Source: Paralithodes platypus (taxonomy: Eukaryota > Arthropoda > Malacostraca > Decapoda > Lithodidae). Taken from it: a DNA stretch of 64,000 nt. Location of the stretch: positions 49,199,386 to 49,263,385 of the forward strand of contig CM064480.1 in the NCBI GenBank assembly GCA_032716605.1, in the 5' to 3' direction. The notes below the pieces were generated by a model. It searched no databases, was not told the DNA's origin, and saw only the letters and a program-made list of their open reading frames with translations. Positions 45,801-58,172 of the stretch are shown one piece after another. Made by a program: the position numbers and the translations under genes. Position 1 is the first letter of the stretch. The number at the start of each line of letters is the position of its first letter.

Positions 45801-47455
45801 CATCATTATACATCACCCTAACTGACCCTAACATACCATTATACATCACCCTAACTGACCCTAACATACCAGACCATTATACATCACCCTAACTCGCTCC
45901 AACATAGCCATACCATTATACATTACCCTAACTGACCCTAACATACCATACCATTATACATCACCCTAACTGACCCAAACATACCATACCACTATACATC
46001 ACCCTAACATACCATACCATTATACATCACCCTAACTGACCCTAACATACCATACCATTATACATCAACCTAACTGACCCTAACATACCATACCATTATA
46101 CATCACCCTAATATACCATACCATTATACATCACCCTAACTGACCCTAACATACCATACCATTATACATCAACCTAACTGACCCTAACATACCATACCAT
46201 TATACATCACCCTAACATACCATACCATTATACATCACCCTAACTGACCCTAACATACCATACCATTATACATCAACCTAACTGACCCTAACATACCCTA
46301 CCATTATACATCAACCTAACTGACCCTAACATACCATACCATTATACATCACCCTAACTGACCCTAACATACCACACCATTATACATCACCCTAACTGAC
46401 CCTAACATACCATACCATTATACATCACCCTAACTGACCCAAACATACCATACCATTATACATCACCCTAACTGACCCTAACATACCAAACCATTATACA
46501 TCACCCTAACTGACCCTAACATACCATACCATTATACATCACCCTAACTGACCATAACATACCATACCATCATACATCACCCTAACTGACCCTAACATAC
46601 CATACCATTATACATCACCCTAACTGACCCTAACATACCATACAATTATACATCACCCTAACTGACCCTAACATACCATACCATTATACATCACCCTAAC
46701 TGACCCTAACATACCATACAATTATACATCACCCTAACTGACCCTAACATACCATACCATTATACATCACCCTAACTGACCCTAACATACAATACAATTA
46801 TACATCACCCTAACTGACCCTAACATACCAAACCATTATATATCACCCTAACTGACCCTAACATATCATACCATTATACATCACCCTAACATACCATACC
46901 ATTATACATTACCCTAACTGACCCTAACATACCATACCATTATACATCACCCTAACTGACCCTAACATACCATACCATTATACATCACCCTAATATACCA
47001 TACCATTATACATCACCCTAACTGACCCTAACATATTATACCATCATACATTACCCTAACTGACCCTAACATATCATACCATTATACATCACCCTAACAT
47101 ACCATACCATTATACATCACCCTAACTGACCCTAACATACCATACCATTATACATCACCTTATCTCACCCTAACATACCATACCATTATACATCACCCTA
47201 ACATACCATACCATTATACATCACCCCAACATACCATACCATTATACATCACCCTAACTCACCCTAACATACCATACCATTATACATCACCTTAACATAC
47301 CATACCATTATACATCACCCTAACTTACCCTAACATACCATACCATTATACATCACCTTATCTCACCCTAACATACCATACCATTATACATCACCCTAAC
47401 ATACCATACCATTATACATCACCTTATCTCACCCTAACATACCACACCATTAACA
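39840..47455 (+). repeat. 7.6-kb satellite: 38/28-bp monomers in three higher-order copies
   Basis: The long monomer is CCCTAACTGA-CCCTAACATA-CCATACCATTATACATCA (38 bp). The short one lacks the 10-bp CTGACCCTAA part (28 bp). Rare variants recur in the same order: CATAGCCATTCAATGA at 39925, 42411 and 44666; AATTCGCCCCAAACAT near 40226, 42711 and 44968; a CGCCCAACATAGCCACATC variant near 41046, 43523 and 45782; ACATATTATACCATC near 42270, 44525 and 47032. This gives higher-order periods of about 2.49, 2.26 and 2.5 kb. The plus strand is almost free of G. No ORF. Confidence 0.97.
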
Positions 47456-47539
47456 TTTCAGGACCTACGCGAAAAAATCCAAAACGTACTAAAAGGCTAA
47501 ACGGCTCATCGTACCTCTTGAAGACCACGCTAGCTGGTT

Positions 47540-47890
47540 ATTGTTTTGGTTTATATATTTGCTTGTTCATGTTTTTGTTTCCTCGCTAGACCTCCATCAA
47601 GCTTTAAGACACACACCCAAAACCCCCCCTTCTAAATAAATTCGTATATATTTTGGTAGAAATTTTTCGGCCGGATCTTCCTAAAAGTACAGGCTCGCTA
47701 TCGCTCGCCAGGAAAGAATTGACACCTAAATAGCACGAAAGGTCTTGATATTGGTACAACAATAACAAATGGGGTTTAAGGTCCTACACTCGCTAAAATA
47801 TTTGAGCGAGCGTCTTAAAATCTCAAAACTAATGGGGTTAAACGTAAGGGAGAAGGGAATCCAGAACAAAAATATACACCCCCTTTAAAC
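47540..47890 (+). mobile_element. GGGG-type TTAA MITE copy, ends diverged
   Basis: Family blocks in order: CTCGCTAGACCTCCATCAAG, ATTTTGGTAGAAATTTTTCG, CAGGCTCGCTATCGCTCGCC, ATTGACACCTAAAT, GCACGAAAGGTCTTG, CAAAACTAATGGGG. The right end reads CACCCCCTTTAAAC. The left boundary is uncertain. Confidence 0.75.
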
Positions 47891-48083
47891 GAAAAGTACA
47901 CATAATGTCGGCGGGTACTATAAATATACACACCAATTTCCTCCCGCGGCATTTGTGTGTCTCGTATAGTTCGTAGTACATGGAAGGCCGCTTTTCGCCT
48001 GATTTACTCGCTACACACGCTCAAGAAGTCTCACACCATTACTATTTCTGTTATTATAAATTCATTGTTATTCTTTATTTACC

Positions 48084-48087
48084 ATTA

Positions 48088-48124
<37 letters not shown>

Positions 48125-48215
48125 AAATATTATTACTATTATTTTTATTATTATATTATTATTATTACTATTATTATTATTATTATTATTATTATATTAT
48201 TATTATTATTATTTT
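48084..48215. repeat. (TTA)n microsatellite
   Basis: TTATTATTA repeats with a few substitutions. It generates spurious Tyr/Ile/Leu ORFs. Confidence 0.95.
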
Positions 48216-48482
48216 TAGTATTTGCATTTAAGTATGGATTCCAAGACATGCGTTAGATATGTTAGTCAAAGATCACAACTATATGACCAATTTTCAGTTT
48301 CTCCCTCAATTTTTATCGGCAACTCCGGTCTGGCAGTTTACAAATTAAACGTGTGTCACCTAGATTGCATTATCTTCCGTCTAGTTGCCAATACCAGTGC
48401 GAAATAGGCTCAAAATATTGCCAGAAAAAAAAAATGCTGATCAAAAGTTAATAATAAAAACTCTGGCGTGATACTCCATTAA

Positions 48483-48860
48483 GGGAACCCATCTGCCTTT
48501 TTTATCTTTCTCTCGTTTTCTCTCTTTCTCTGGCTTGTATCTATTCGGCCCCATTCAGCCAACTGTTTTAACACGTTTATCCTCATCCAGGTATCGATTT
48601 CTTCCTGGCGAGCGATAGCAAGCCAGCATTGTATGGAGAAATCCGGCTTCGCCAGACACATTTTTCTATCGAAAAATGTACAAATTTAGCTTGCTGTCAA
48701 AAAAATATATATATATATATGCTGGCTCGCTACCGCTCGCCAGGAAAATATTGACACCTGGATGGGGATAACAGTCTTAAAAAAGTAGGCTGAATGGGCC
48801 CGAATGGATACAAGCCAAAGAGAAAGGGAGAGACAGAAAAAAAAAGCGAGGTGGGCTCCC
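48483..48860. mobile_element. Palindromic TTAA MITE (378 bp)
   Basis: TTAA at 48479-48482 and 48861-48864. Ends GGGAACCCATCTGCC and GAGGTGGGCTCCC form an imperfect TIR. Inside, TCCTGGCGAGCGATAGC (48603) faces GCTACCGCTCGCCAGG (48729), so the element is a foldback of two family halves. Sister of the 51.3-kb copy. Confidence 0.85.
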
Positions 48861-49084
48861 TTAAGTTGGCTACTATCAGTGTGACAGAAACATTGGGTAG
48901 CCTGGCCTCTCCTCCCCCAGCCATAACAGCAGGGCCTCGCTTCATAACGTAGGCTAAATGCGGCCATCGTCTGACTTGCCCTCATTTTCTGTTGGGGCCC
49001 AGACGGTGCAGTGCCCCTTGATATATTGACGATCCGGGCTTCCTGCTTAGATTCCTTGGCGGCTCCGGCTGGCTGACTGTGGGC

Positions 49085-49760
49085 ATACTGTATAAGCTAG
49101 TACTGTGCTTAGTAGCTCGTACTGTGTATGCTAGATGGTAGAGTGATTATTATATATAACTGGTATGATGATTAACATTTGATACTGCGCTTAGTAGCTG
49201 ATACAGTGCTTAGAAGCTGGTACTGTGCCATCTAGTTGTATCGTGCATAGTAGCTGGTACCTTGCCAAGATGATGGGACAGTACTGTTCTTAGTTGCTGG
49301 TGTCGTGCATAGTCGCCAGTACCATGCCTAGAAGCTGGTACTTTGCTTAGTAGTAGGTATCGTGCAGAGTAATTGGTACAGTGTACAGTAGCGAGCGCTG
49401 TGCATAGTAGCTGTTAAATACAAACTATTAAGCATTAATACTAATATAGTACGGTATACAATGTGGTGTACTCTGCATTTAGCAAGAACCGTGCATACTA
49501 ATTGGTGTTATGTGTAGTTTACGAAATTGTCCATAGTGCATTGAAGCTAATACCGCGCATAGTATTGGGTAACGTGCAAAGTCCCTAGTTCCGTGGGCAA
49601 TAGGTAGAGGATTGCATGATAACTGACATTACAGCTCATCTGACTCCATCCTTAGCAGCTGATACTATGTAAGGTAGTTTCGTACAATTTGCATATGCAT
49701 CATCATTTGTAGCATGCAATAAGCACGTATTGTGCATAATAGCGCAGATAAGTGCTTAAT
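49085..49760 (+). repeat. Degenerate ~20-bp minisatellite
   Basis: Words such as GTAGCTGGTACTGTGC, TAGTAGCTGATACAGTGC and GTGCATAGTAGCTG recur with many changes and no fixed phase. Not coding. Confidence 0.7.
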
Positions 49761-51272
49761 AGGTTATTTTGTACTTAGTTACCTACACGTATTTTGTTTA
49801 TGTGTATGAAGGAAACAAAAGGCAAAGCTGCATGTAACAAGTGTCACCCACACATTTAAAAGAATGAAAACCTTTGTTTGTTGGTGTATTCGAAAGAAGT
49901 GTGGCGTGCTTGTTTAGTGCAGTAACATGCATATATGAGGAGGAGGTGCTTACGAGAGCTGGCTGGATTCCTCTCTATGTACAGTAGGTGAGACACAAAC
50001 AGAAACAGCGAGGGAGGCCAGACAAATGCAACAGGAGTTCCAGCAACGCCTTATCACATACCTATGACGCCTCCCCTGGGCATTGTCAAGTTCTATTGGT
50101 GTCTACAAACTCCCCAGACAAGTTCAGTAAGTTGATATTTTTCTCAACAATTGTTTTTCTTCTAAATTGTAATACATTATATACAGCAGATGTTTTTTTA
50201 GTTTGAGACACTATTTGAATGTTAGTACATCCGAGGACAATAAATTGGCTGAATGGAAGAGTGGGGGCGTGTGCTTCACCAAATGTTGACTGAAAGTTAA
50301 GGGTATCTATCAAGTTGACAAATGCAGAAACTGACCTGATTTTGTCCAAATATATTCATCCATTGCAGAGATGTCTGCGAATAGACAGACGCACAGTGCC
50401 GCGCCATATAATAACAGGCACACTGGATTAAAGAATTATAATCTAGATTTTAGATTTTGACTGGGCGAAAATTAACCTGAAATCTCTATAACCCGAGATG
50501 CGTGGGGAATCTTGTAAAGAATCCCTGTATGGTATCCTGGAATATGGACCCTACGACTTGCGGATTAATTGAAATACATTCTCCAAGTAGGAGTTCCCTT
50601 CTCCTAAATATATATAGGAAAAGGTTAAAATTTCTTTATAATGCCGTGGTGTAGTGGATTAAAATCTTGGACACTCGTTCTGAATGCCGGAGGTTCGATC
50701 CCGGCTGGGAGTATATAAATATTTATTAGCTCACGTGTATTTGTGAGATATACTTGATAAATTGATGACCGGGTAATAAAAACATATGATACAGAGATTA
50801 TCTATATTATAACATAGCGTATATATTATATGATCAATACTATATATAAAGCTTAGTGTAAAACACAATTAAAATAGAAGCATCATCGTGTAGGAAAAAC
50901 AGCTGTAAAATGTAATTATATACCTATTACCAAAGACGAATGAGAGTACCGGTAATACTAATATATTCGGAATATTGGAGAAAATTATGTATACTTTTTG
51001 GGAGCACAACATGACCGAGCACAGTATAGATAACTTAATTGTGTTAGAATAATCTCTGTGATATTATTCCCTTCCACACGATGACGCCCTTTTACCTTTG
51101 ATTCTGGCTAAAATTATACGATATTATGCAGTTTATGAAGGGCCGATGTTATTAAGAGGGTTTATTGAGATACTATTTACCCCCCTCAGTCCTAGAGGTA
51201 GCATATAAGCTAAAGAAAATCGCCTAGCGGTAACCAGAATAAGAGGGATATTACGTCATCGTGCTGAATGGG
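49761..51272. other. Gene-free DNA with a tRNA-like SINE relic at 50641-50712
   Basis: GCCGTGGTGTAGTGGATTA at 50643 resembles a tRNA 5' part with A-box. GGAGGTTCGATCCCGG at ~50690 is a good B-box. No poly(A) tail; acceptor ends do not pair well. The rest is unique AT-rich sequence with no supported ORF. Confidence 0.45.
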
Positions 51273-51276
51273 TTAA

Positions 51277-51637
51277 GGGGGGTGACCTGATTATGTTCTG
51301 TCCTTTTCTATCTTTCTCTGGCTTGTATCCATTTGGCCCCATTCAACCTACTGTTTTAAGACCCCATGCAGGTGTCAATTTTTTACTGGTGAGCGGTAGC
51401 GAGCCAGCATATTTTTTATTTTTGTTTGACAGCAGGTTAAATTTGTACATTTTTCGGTAGAAAAATTTCTCCGGCGAAGCCGGATTTCTTCATATAATGC
51501 TGGCTCGCTATCGCTCGCCAGGAAGAAATCGACACCTAGATGGGGATAAACGTCTTAAAATAGTTGGCTGAATGGGGCCGAATGGATACAACCCAGAGAA
51601 AGATAGAAAAGGACAGAACAAAAACAGGTCACCCCCC
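51277..51637. mobile_element. Palindromic TTAA MITE (361 bp), best-preserved TIRs
   Basis: TTAA at 51273-51276 and 51638-51641. The left end GGGGGGTGACCTG and right end CAGGTCACCCCCC are exact complements, with similarity continuing (TTCTGTCC / GGACAGAA). Inside are mirrored GCGAGCCAGCAT and ATGCTGGCTCGC blocks. No ORF. Confidence 0.9.
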
Positions 51638-51900
51638 TTAAGGGACGACTAGATATATATCCGAAAACACGAAGAATATATTATTAAAACAAATATATAT
51701 TCAGAAAGTGGATTTTGATTTTGCCCCGAGGGGCGAGTTTATTGAGCAGCGCCCCCCATCCTGTGAGGGGACAACCACTAGTAAGGCGATACATACTGCT
51801 CAAAGAGCCATTATTCCACTGAAACAACAGCATCGTCGTCTGGTTACATTCATATTTGTGTTTATAAGTCAGGTTGGCATAGGACATGTGTTTTGTGGGT

Positions 51901-52172
51901 AAACCTTTGCTTGCTCTAATCAATCCGGGCGAATAAACCTTTGCTTGCTCTAATCAATCCGGGCGAATAAACCTTTGCTTATTCTAATCAATCCGGGCGA
52001 ATAAACCTTTGCTTGCTCTAATCAATCCGGGCAAATAAACCTTTGCTTGTTCTAATCAATCCGGGCGAATAAACCTTTGCTTGCTCTAATCAATCCGGCC
52101 AAATAAACCTTTGCTTGCTCTAATCAATCCGGACAAATAAACCTTTGCTTGCTCTAATCAATCCGGGCGAAC
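51901..52172 (+). repeat. 34-bp tandem repeat, 8 copies
   Basis: Exact 34-bp spacing from 51901 to 52139. Unit begins AAACCTTTGCTTGCTC and ends AATCCGGGCGAAT, with one to three substitutions between copies. Confidence 0.97.
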
Positions 52173-52286
52173 ATAGATAACTTTGTTGTGTAAGAAAACC
52201 CCTGTGATGTAAAGTTGTGAATATAATAAACCATTTAGTGTAGACGTGTGTGCAGACAATTTTACTCTAGCTTACCGGTACCTTGA

Positions 52287-52372
52287 ATTTGGCTCTCTAT
52301 CACTCTTTCAACTTTGGGAGAGACGCTTGTTAAAGGTAGCTTTGCTTTTTGTCTCCCTATAGAAATAAAATA
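52287..52372 (+). pseudogene. LINE 3' tail only (same family as 34.0-34.5 kb)
   Basis: CACTCTTTCAACTTTGGG, then GCTTTTTGTCTCCCTATAG, parallels the 34455-34530 tail in order and spacing. It is a severely 5'-truncated insertion, or a SINE borrowing this tail. Confidence 0.7.
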
Positions 52373-52467
52373 TTCAGAAGTGTAAGAAGTGTGTTCGTGT
52401 GTGAGTCGCTGTGTATAAGTGTGTGTATGTATATAAATACATAAATATATAAATATATATATAAATA
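52373..52467. other. Transition to GT-rich repeat
   Basis: AAATA-rich and GTGTG-rich text; nothing else. Confidence 0.5.
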
Positions 52468-52885
52468 AATGTGTGTGTGTGTGTGCGTGCGTATGTATGT
52501 GTCTGTGTGCGTGCGTGTGTGTGTGTGTTTATGTGTGTGTTTTGTTGTGTGTGTGTGTGTGTGTATGCGTGTGTGTGTGTGTGTATACGTGTGTGTGTGT
52601 GTTTATGTATGTGTGTGTATGCGTGTGAGTGTGTTTATGTATGTGTGTATGCGTTTATGTGGGTGTGTGTGTTTATGTGTGTGTGTGTGTGTTTGTGTGT
52701 GTGTATGCGTGTGTGTGTGTATACGTGTGTGTGTGTGTTTATGTATGTGTGTATGCGTGTGAGTGTGTTTATGTATGTGTGCATGCGTGTGTGTGTGTTT
52801 ATGTGTATGCGTGTGTGTGTGTTTTTGTGTGTGTATGCGTGTGTGTGTTTATGTGTGTGCGTGTGTGTGTGTGTTTGCGTGTGTG
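52468..52885 (+). repeat. GT-rich micro/minisatellite
   Basis: (TG)n with regularly placed TATGCG and TTTATG words, giving a loose higher-order pattern. The long Cys/Val ORFs across it are compositional artefacts. Confidence 0.95.
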
Positions 52886-53410
52886 TACCTCTTCCCCTGC
52901 TCTTATCACACCATCGCGGCCACTACGGAGAATCGATGGCAAGAAAAATTGTCGAGTTCTGGGGCCTGGAAGACGCACAGCAGGTGAGAGTTACAAGGAG
53001 TTACAAAGCATAGTTACTATCTCAAATACCATGCGGTCCATCCCGGGGAGACACTCAATCAGGGTGTCAAACGAAAGCCGAGTCCATTATTATAAGTCTT
53101 AATTATTGTATATGTAAAGCTAAAATTAAGGTTTATATATAGTTCAAATAATGTCTTTGGAAGTGATATAATGGCCAAAACAATGCTATTTTCCGTAAAT
53201 TTTCTTGTATTCCTTCTCATAGTCATTCAAGTTTTTCTACCAAAATTGCTCCGGTTTGACACCCTGCTACGGTGACTCAATGTGGAGTGCAGAGTGTGCA
53301 AAATACTATCCACGCTCTTATTGCACTGTTCTATTGAAGAACTTTATGCAATTTCAGAGGTAAATTTGTTCCAGGTAGAACATATCTTATACGTGAAAAA
53401 AAATCACACA

Positions 53411-53637
53411 TACTATAGTTTATTCGCTGTAAGTAGGCGATAAATCATGACCTCTAACCTCTGTAACTCAAAACTGACTAGAGTAATCGAGCTAATATTT
53501 CTACTATTTGGGAAGAGTCGGTCAAGGAATAGATGTGGACATTTACAGCCAATTTGCTCTAGCCCTTTTTGAGTTACAGAGGATAGAGGTCATGATTTCT
53601 CGCCTACTTATAGCGAATATACTATAGTGCTGAAGCT
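53411..53637. repeat. Inverted repeat with ~75-bp arms
   Basis: Left arm 53411-53486 (TACTATAGTTTATTCGCTGT, AAGTAGGCGATAAATCATGA, CCTCTGTAACTCAAAA). Right arm 53553-53637 is the diverged complement (TTTTTGAGTTACAGAGG, ATCATGA-type core as TCATGATTTCTCGCC, ATATACTATAG). The loop is ~65 bp. Probably a small foldback element. Confidence 0.85.
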
Positions 53638-53805
53638 TTTTAGAAATATATAGCAGCCCATTCCAGGGAGATACTACAGGTGAAAAAGAGATGTTGTCTA
53701 GTGCAACATTCTCATTGCAAAGTAAACCTAGTACCATATAACCTGTTCTTAAACTTTTCTACTGAGAACTAATTACAACTTCCGAGAGAAGTTTGTTACA
53801 GTTAA

Positions 53806-54172
53806 GGGGGTAGTGCATTTTTGTTTGGTCTATATAATTATTTATCTATTAATTTGTTTTTGAGTTTCCTCGCTAGACCTCCATCAAGCTTAAAACAAAA
53901 CATCGACCCCCTTTTAAGATAAATTTATAAATTTTTCGGTAGAAAAATATCCCGGCCAAAGGCCAGTTCCTTCTAAAATTACAGGCTCGCTACCGCTCGC
54001 CAGGAAAACATTGACACCTCAATGGAACAAAAAGTCTTAATATTGACACAGAAATGCGGCGAAAGGTCTCAAAATCTCCAAACTAACCGAGAAAGAAAAA
54101 CGTCGTAAAATTTCAAAACTAATATGCTAAACAGAGGGAGAAGGGTGTCCAGAAAAAGCTACTACCTCACCC
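53806..54172 (+). mobile_element. GGGG-type TTAA MITE (367 bp)
   Basis: TTAA at 53802-53805 and 54173-54176. Ends GGGGGTAGTGCATTTTTG and AAAAAGCTACTACCTCACCC are imperfect complements. All family blocks are present in plus orientation (GACCTCCATCAAGCTT, TTTTTCGGTAGAAAAAT, CAGGCTCGCTACCGCTCGCC). Confidence 0.85.
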
Positions 54173-54176
54173 TTAA

Positions 54177-54539
54177 AACATAGTAAATATGTGAAATAGT
54201 GTCCTTATATACTAGTCTATTTTGTTATCAGCTGACGGTAAATTGCCATGCCTTCATCTTAATTACTTAGCTATTGTGAAAATTATGAAGCGAAATGCGT
54301 TGCTATGTATGAACACTTGGCAAGAACATGATGCAGTCATAGTAGTTTCATATTTTTCCATTAGGTATCGATAAATCAGCAAATAAAGGGATTCAATTTT
54401 CCATCACCTGAAAAAATAAACCGACAATAGTGTTATACCTTTTCAGCTCCAATTTCGAACCATGGTTACGTAAATATGGTTATAATCCAAGTTCTCATAA
54501 ACATGTTCTATTTTAAAAGCTTCAATGAGGTAATCTCGT
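54177..54539. other. Gene-free DNA
   Basis: No ORF or repeat noticed. Confidence 0.5.
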
Positions 54540-54751
54540 ATTCAACAAAGGGGGATTAGAAGGTGGAGTAGGAAGACATGAAGGAGGGGAAGGAGAAATA
54601 AGAGGAAAGAAAAGTAAAGAGATGATGAAGTAGGAAAATAAAAATGGGGGAGGAAAAGATGAGGACAAGGAGCTGAAGGAGAAGGAAGGAAGAGATGTAG
54701 ATGGAGAGAAAGGAGGAGGACATGGAGAAAGAGGAGGAGGAGGAAACGGAT

Positions 54752-54790
<39 letters not shown>

Positions 54791-54850
54791 GATAGAGAGA
54801 GAGAGAGAGAGAAGGCGAAATAGATGAAGGAGGAGGAGGATCTGACAGAG
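54540..54850 (+). repeat. GA/GGA-rich polypurine tract
   Basis: Purine-rich plus strand with a clean (GA)n at about 54754-54815. Ser/Leu/Phe-rich minus-strand ORFs are artefacts. Such a tract could form triplex DNA. Confidence 0.9.
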
Positions 54851-55212
54851 AGGAAGAATGGAAACCCGAAGGTGAAAGCAGAGAACAAAATCGGGGGAAT
54901 ACAATTAGGAAAGACAAGTAGAGGGGGCGTGACTCTTTAGTAATATATACCTCAACCTCTATAGTACTGCAACCCCTTAACCCTCTCCGACATATAAAGG
55001 AGTACAAAGGAAATCAAGCAACAACAGATCTAGTGACCCTTCTAGGTTGCTTGTCCTCCAAAACACTGAGGATCAAGTGTCCAAACAGTGGTTTAGAGTG
55101 GGTAAGGGAACATTGGAAAGGGAAATACTGCCCTGGAACTAATGTCCGTGGCAGGATTAGGAAGTTAGTAGGGGACAGATGGGTTAGTAACTGAGGGGGG
55201 GATAAAATAAAG

Positions 55213-58091
55213 TTATTGATTTACAAACGCAGTCAGTCGCGGGTTTGATGCGAGATATTTGTCTAGGCGGAGTTTAAATGAATCAACGGTGATGCAGTCT
55301 ATAACGTTTCGGGGAAGCCCATTCCACAAGTTGACAACTCGATTGAAGAAGAAATTCTTAGATTCGTGTGAGTTAAAAGATTTACCAATAATTTTGCAAC
55401 CGTTTCCCCGCGTGTAATTAGATTGGTCGATAGTGAAGTACTTACTACAGTTCATATTGTCGATGCCTTTGATGATTTTGAACACTTGAATTAAGTCACC
55501 TCTTAATCTGCGCTGGGTTAAAGGAAATAGATTTAATTCTCTAAGACGCTCTTCGTATGGTTTGTTCTTTAGGCTAGGTATCATTTTGGTAACTCTACGT
55601 TGAACTCGTTCTAGCTTGTTTATATCTTTTTGGTAATAAGGGCACCAGGATTGAACGCAGTATTCCAGAAGAGGGCGGACTAATGAATTGTAAAGGGTTA
55701 GGATAACTTCTTTGGATTTATGCTCAAATGACCTGCCTATAAAGCCAATTATTTTGTTTGCCTTCTTAACAACTTCTGAACATTGTTGACTCGGTTTTAG
55801 GTTACTCGATATTGTTACTCCCAGATCGGTTTCTCTGTTTACATTCTTAAGCTGAGTGCCATTCATCGAATAGTTTGCTTTCTCATTTAGGTATCCGATA
55901 TGTAGTACTTTACATTTATCCGCATTGAAACTCATTTGCCAAATTTGGGCCCAACATGACAATTTATCTAGATTGTGTTGCATATCGTCAACTTGTTCTT
56001 TTGAGAGTACGCTATTTGCAATTTTTGTATCGTCAGCAAATTTTGAGATTGTACAGGTGAGACCCTCATCTATGTCGTTGATGTAAATTAGAAAGAGAAT
56101 TGGTCCTAGTACCGATCCCTGGGGTACCCCGCTACTTACATTGGTCCATTTTGATGCCTTACCGTTTATGACTACTCTTTGCTTTCTGTCGCTGAGCCAA
56201 TTTTCTATCCATTTCAACACACCGTCTTGTATTCCATGCGCTTTTAGTTTTAGCAGTAAACGTTTGTGGGGAACTTTGTCAAAGGCCTTTTGAAAATCAA
56301 GGTATATAATATCTACAGCTTTACTCTCATCGTAGAGGTTGAGGATATCGTGGAAGAAGTCTAAGAGGTTTGTTAAACAGGAACGTTTTTTACGAAAGCC
56401 GTGTTGAGTATCTTTAAGTATGTTATTTTCCTCTAAGTGATTTACGAGTCTGTCTCGTATGACCGTTTCTAGCATTTTACATACAACTGAGGTTAAGCTA
56501 ATTGGACGATAGTTACTGGGTAGGGATTTGCTGCCTTTTTTGAATATCGGTGTTACGTTGGCTAGCTTCCACTGATCGGGCATAGTTCCAGACTGCAAGG
56601 ATTTATTGAATAGTAATGTCAGTGGTTTAGAGAGCTCATCCTTAGCTTCCTTTAGAACTCTAGGCGAGATTGTATCAGGTCCAGGCGTTTTATTTACCTT
56701 GAGTTTATCTAAACAATTCAATACTTCTCTCTCTGTAACGGTGATATTGCTTAGAACATCTGAATTATCAATCTGAATCGGCGATGGTGTAGGGATATCA
56801 CTGAGGTCTTCTGTTGTAAAAACTGATGCAAAGAAGGTATTGAGGGCATTACTCATTTGTTCTTCGTCTTTGGTGTATTCTCCATTTTCATCGACTAACG
56901 GTCCAACAGTTGAAGTAACAACTTTTTTCTTTCTGATATAACTATAGAATTCTTTCAGGTTTGTTTTACTTTGATTCGCAATATGTAACTCTAAGGTCTT
57001 TTTACTTTGCTTAATTAACTTTTTGGCTTTGCGTCGTAGCTCTACAAATTTCAGCCGTTCTTCGTCATTTTGTGAGGATTTTAATCTATCATTAGCACAT
57101 TTTTTAGCAAGCAGGCAGTTTGAAATATCTTTATTCCACCATTTGGGCTTATTATTATGGCCTGGACGCCGAGTTTTTGATGGTATGCAGTCTTGCACTG
57201 CTTTTAGGTAAGTGGCTTCGAATAACTTCCAAGATGTATTTATGTCGTTATTGTGAATTAAAAAGCTCCAGTCAGTTTCTTTAAACATAGCTCTAAGTTT
57301 ATGGAAGTTTGCTTTCTTGAAATTAGGGACTTTTTCGATGCTACTATTTGGTTCGTTACTAGTAAACTTTAAAGTGAAAGTTATCGTACGATGGTCGCTG
57401 TTACTGAATTCATCACCAACATTCAAATTCTCTATTAATTCTTCTTTTGTTGCAAGTACAATGTCAAGAACGTTATTACCACGGGTCGGCGTTCCAACAA
57501 ATTGATAAAGCGAACTCTCTTGCAAGTTCGTATACAAGTCATGTCCAGAGTGTGAAGTAAGAGTATCGCCCAACTTGGTCACAGGTAAATTAAAGTCACC
57601 AAAAATTACGGTATCTTGTGAGTTACTTACATCTGCAATTTGTTCGTAAATTTCTCGGTCAGTTTGCACTGATTGAGCTGGAGGTCTGTATATTAATGCA
57701 AGTATTATTTTGGTACCTTTATTATTCTTTATTAGCACAAAAGATGCGTCGACGTTCACAATTTGAGGTTTTGACAAGAGGGTAGGGTTAAGACTTTCTT
57801 TGATATAAAGTAAAACGCCACCTCCATTTCGATTTATTCGGCTTTTCTCAAACATTACATAACCGGGAAGTGAATACTCTGCTAAAAAGTCTCTATCTTC
57901 TGTATTGAGCCAAGATTCTGTTATGCCAATCACATCATAATTTTCTGTAAACACTAGCTCCTCTAAATCTGAAAATTTATTGCGTATGCTACGAGCGTTT
58001 GCATAGAAACCTTTAAATTTGTTATTTTAGAACTCACGGAACGCTCTTTAATAATATTTTTGGTTCTTGTCGGATCTACATTTATGTTCAT
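55213..58091 (-). pseudogene. CR1 ORF2: endonuclease + reverse transcriptase, one early frameshift
   Basis: The likely start is the ATG at 58091 (MNINVDPTRTKNIIKERS). One A is missing at 58007-58009 (three A's where the sister copy at 2347 has four), shifting the frame just before the endonuclease core; from 57954 a 913-codon frame is intact. In that numbering: TESW (Glu 13), GDFN (Asp 120), SDH (186-188), then RT motifs YRPISLTSV, YLDFQKAFDKVPH, SGVPQGSVLGPILF and catalytic FADD (~639-642), then the C-terminal LVRPLLEYCVQSWCPYY. Function: target nicking and reverse transcription. It is one base from being intact, so either recent or affected by a base-call error. Confidence 0.92.
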
Positions 58092-58172
58092 GGCTGTCCT
58101 CGGTCCTCGCTGTCTTCGGTCCTTATCGCTGGTGGTCCTCGGTTGCCTCTGTTTTTCTTGGCGTTGGATGAT

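Noticed and set aside
39840..47455. Telomeric array
   Set aside because: CCCTAAC words recur, but the monomers are 28-38 bp with long non-telomeric parts; not a TTAGG array.
51901..52172. CRISPR array
   Set aside because: Direct tandem repeats without unique spacers, in an animal genome; likewise the 32-bp repeats at 8848-9050.
52469..53102. Cys/Val-rich ORFs of up to 180 aa
   Set aside because: Artefact of the (TG)n repeat, open in several frames at once.
54522..55007. Ser/Leu/Pro-rich minus-strand ORFs
   Set aside because: Read from a polypurine tract; all three frames are open.
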